Program-made: the position numbers and the translations under genes | Origin: Paenibacillus spongiae | GTDB lineage: Bacteria; Bacillota; Bacilli; Paenibacillales; Paenibacillaceae | Reading direction: 5' to 3' | Length of the DNA stretch: 64,000 nucleotides | Assembly (NCBI RefSeq): GCF_024734895.1 | Contig: NZ_CP091430.1 | Location: forward strand, 4,110,501 to 4,174,500 | Notes under the pieces: model-generated | Told to the model about the DNA's origin: nothing | What the model saw: only the letters and a program-made list of their open reading frames with translations | Databases searched by the model: none | Shown: piece by piece, positions 62,881 to 64,000 of the stretch | Position numbering within the stretch: position 1 is the first letter of the stretch | Layout: each line of letters opens with the position of its first letter

Positions 62881-64000
62881 TCACCACTCTGCGAACGCAC
62901 CATCCTCATCGTAAAGCCTTGGCGTATCCCAATCGCCGCCATAGGACCGTTCGATCAAAGCTTCTTCATTGATTTCAATGCCAAGTCCAGGCCCTTCCGG
63001 CAGTGCTATATAACCGTTCTCAACGACAAAAGGCCGCTTCAGATAGCCTTCACCCAGATCCCATCGTTCAGCCATAGACGGATGCTCCTGGATTAAGAAA
63101 TTCGGCGTGCACGCATCCAGCTGCAAGCAGGATGCGAGCGATATGGGACCGAGTGGATTATGCGGAGCGATAGAAGCATAGTACACTTCCGCCATGGCAG
63201 CGATTTTCTTGGCTTCGAAGATTCCACCGGCGTGGCACAGATCCGGTTGAACAATGGCAACCGCCTGTTTCTCCAGCGCTTCTCGAAAACCCCATCTGGT
63301 GAACAAGCGCTCTCCGGTCGCGATTGGAATTGAAGTGGATTGGGCAATGCGAACCAGTGTATCGACGTTATCCGGGAGGCACGGCTCTTCGATGAACATC
63401 GGATAATACGGCTCGTAAGCTTGAGCCAGCCGAATGGCCATGGCAGGACTTACGCGGCCGTGAAAATCGATTGCGATATCAAGCTCACTTCCTGCAGCTT
63501 CACGAATAGCCGCAAGCTTGGCGACCTGGCCCTCTAAGAACCGGAGCGTGTCCACATTCCTGACCGGGGCATCGACTCCGATCTTGATGGCCGTAAATCC
63601 TGCATCGACTTTGCGTATGGCGTTCGCCGCCATTTCCTCCGGGGTTGCGCCTCCGCAGTGGCTGTACATGCGAATCTTGTCGCGGCATCGGCCGCCAAGC
63701 ATTTCATATACGGGCATGTTGTAATATTTCCCCTTGATGTCCCACATCGCTTGTTCCACGCCGCTGAGCGCGCTCACCAATACCGGACCCCCGCGGTAGA
63801 ACGTCCCCCGGTACATGACCTGCCAATGATGCTCGATCCGGAGCGGATCTTCGCCGATCAAGTAACGTTTGAGCTCTTCAACGGCTGTCGCCACCGTCAA
63901 TGCGCGGCCTTCGACGATCGGCTCTCCCCATCCGGCTATGCCTTCATCGGTTTCGATCTTCAGAAACAACCATCTCGGCTTAACATGGAACAGCTTTAAA
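62881..64000 (-). CDS. dgoD: DgoD-type galactonate dehydratase (enolase superfamily), 5' truncated by window edge
   Basis: Mandelate-racemase/muconate-lactonising type dehydratase of about 370 residues. Conserved blocks: PRWLFLKIETDEGIAGWGEP (N-terminus, with the frame open past the edge and only a few residues missing), DFHGRVSPAMA (first metal ligand D), FIEEP, ATGERLFTRW (E ligand), QPDLCHAGGI and SIAPHNPLGP (catalytic H), ending FAEW as in E. coli DgoD. It dehydrates D-galactonate to 2-keto-3-deoxygalactonate; other sugar acids are possible. This could handle the aldonic acids of the degradation path. Confidence 0.88.
   Translation of the reverse strand, partial: LKLFHVKPRWLFLKIETDEGIAGWGEPIVEGRALTVATAVEELKRYLIGEDPLRIEHHWQVMYRGTFYRGGPVLVSALSGVEQAMWDIKGKYYNMPVYEMLGGRCRDKIRMYSHCGGATPEEMAANAIRKVDAGFTAIKIGVDAPVRNVDTLRFLEGQVAKLAAIREAAGSELDIAIDFHGRVSPAMAIRLAQAYEPYYPMFIEEPCLPDNVDTLVRIAQSTSIPIATGERLFTRWGFREALEKQAVAIVQPDLCHAGGIFEAKKIAAMAEVYYASIAPHNPLGPISLASCLQLDACTPNFLIQEHPSMAERWDLGEGYLKRPFVVENGYIALPEGPGLGIEINEEALIERSYGGDWDTPRLYDEDGAFAEW

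Overview
The window looks like chromosome of a spore-former-type Firmicute in the Paenibacillus/Cohnella branch of the Paenibacillaceae. This is inferred from the mid-GC composition, strong AGGAGG ribosome binding sites, frequent GTG/TTG starts, a SigA-like sigma factor, a PpaC pyrophosphatase, CcpA-type cre boxes, and many AraC regulators and sugar ABC transporters. No 16S or other phylogenetic marker is present, so genus is not certain. No tRNA, rRNA, CRISPR array, prophage or intact insertion sequence was seen.

Layout. 1-9.4 kb is mostly housekeeping: the tail of a GH88 unsaturated glucuronyl hydrolase, a lactonase-type propeller, ppaC, a short primary-like sigma factor lacking region 1.1 with a possible small RNA beside it, a lysophospholipase-like hydrolase, DUF1697 and DUF4177 proteins, an MFS exporter, a Nudix hydrolase, and a two-gene operon for a heme-oxygenase-fold, probably metal-binding protein. 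9.5-13.5 kb is a 1342-residue secreted protein (G1). 13.9-17 kb is pflB-pflA behind an FNR-type promoter. 17.2-35.7 kb is a string of carbohydrate units: GH78 plus a five-bladed propeller glycosidase with an AraC regulator; a PocR-sensor kinase with a PIG-L deacetylase and a six-hairpin glycosidase, divergent from an AraC-type response regulator; a Gfo/Idh/MocA oxidoreductase with two sugar isomerases and an AraC regulator; and a GH99-like protein with an MBL-fold hydrolase. 35.8-53 kb is one long leftward locus: LacI regulator, GH78-like enzyme, solute-binding lipoprotein, ABC ATPase, a second solute-binding protein fused to carbohydrate-binding-like modules, two permease pairs, an NHL-TPR-YIP1 membrane protein and a DUF5696 membrane-anchored protein. 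53.1-57.2 kb is G2, a full-length paralogue of G1. 57.5-64 kb holds an alpha/beta hydrolase, a serine beta-lactamase-family hydrolase, a Rieske protein with a large unassigned C-terminal region, and a DgoD-type dehydratase running off the right edge.

How it may work together (inference). Secreted G1/G2 and cell-attached proteins would open a complex, probably rhamnose-containing plant or microbial glycan. The ABC systems import oligosaccharides, and GH78, GH43-like, GH88 and six-hairpin enzymes finish them inside the cell. Sugar acids and oxidised sugars go through the DgoD-like dehydratase and the oxidoreductase/isomerase set, with pyruvate handled by PFL when oxygen is low. G2, lacI and the GH78-like gene share a palindrome built on AAAACGTTTT. 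At lacI and G2 this sits just downstream of nearly identical promoters whose -35 box lies inside a cre box, which points to one LacI/CcpA-controlled glycan regulon.
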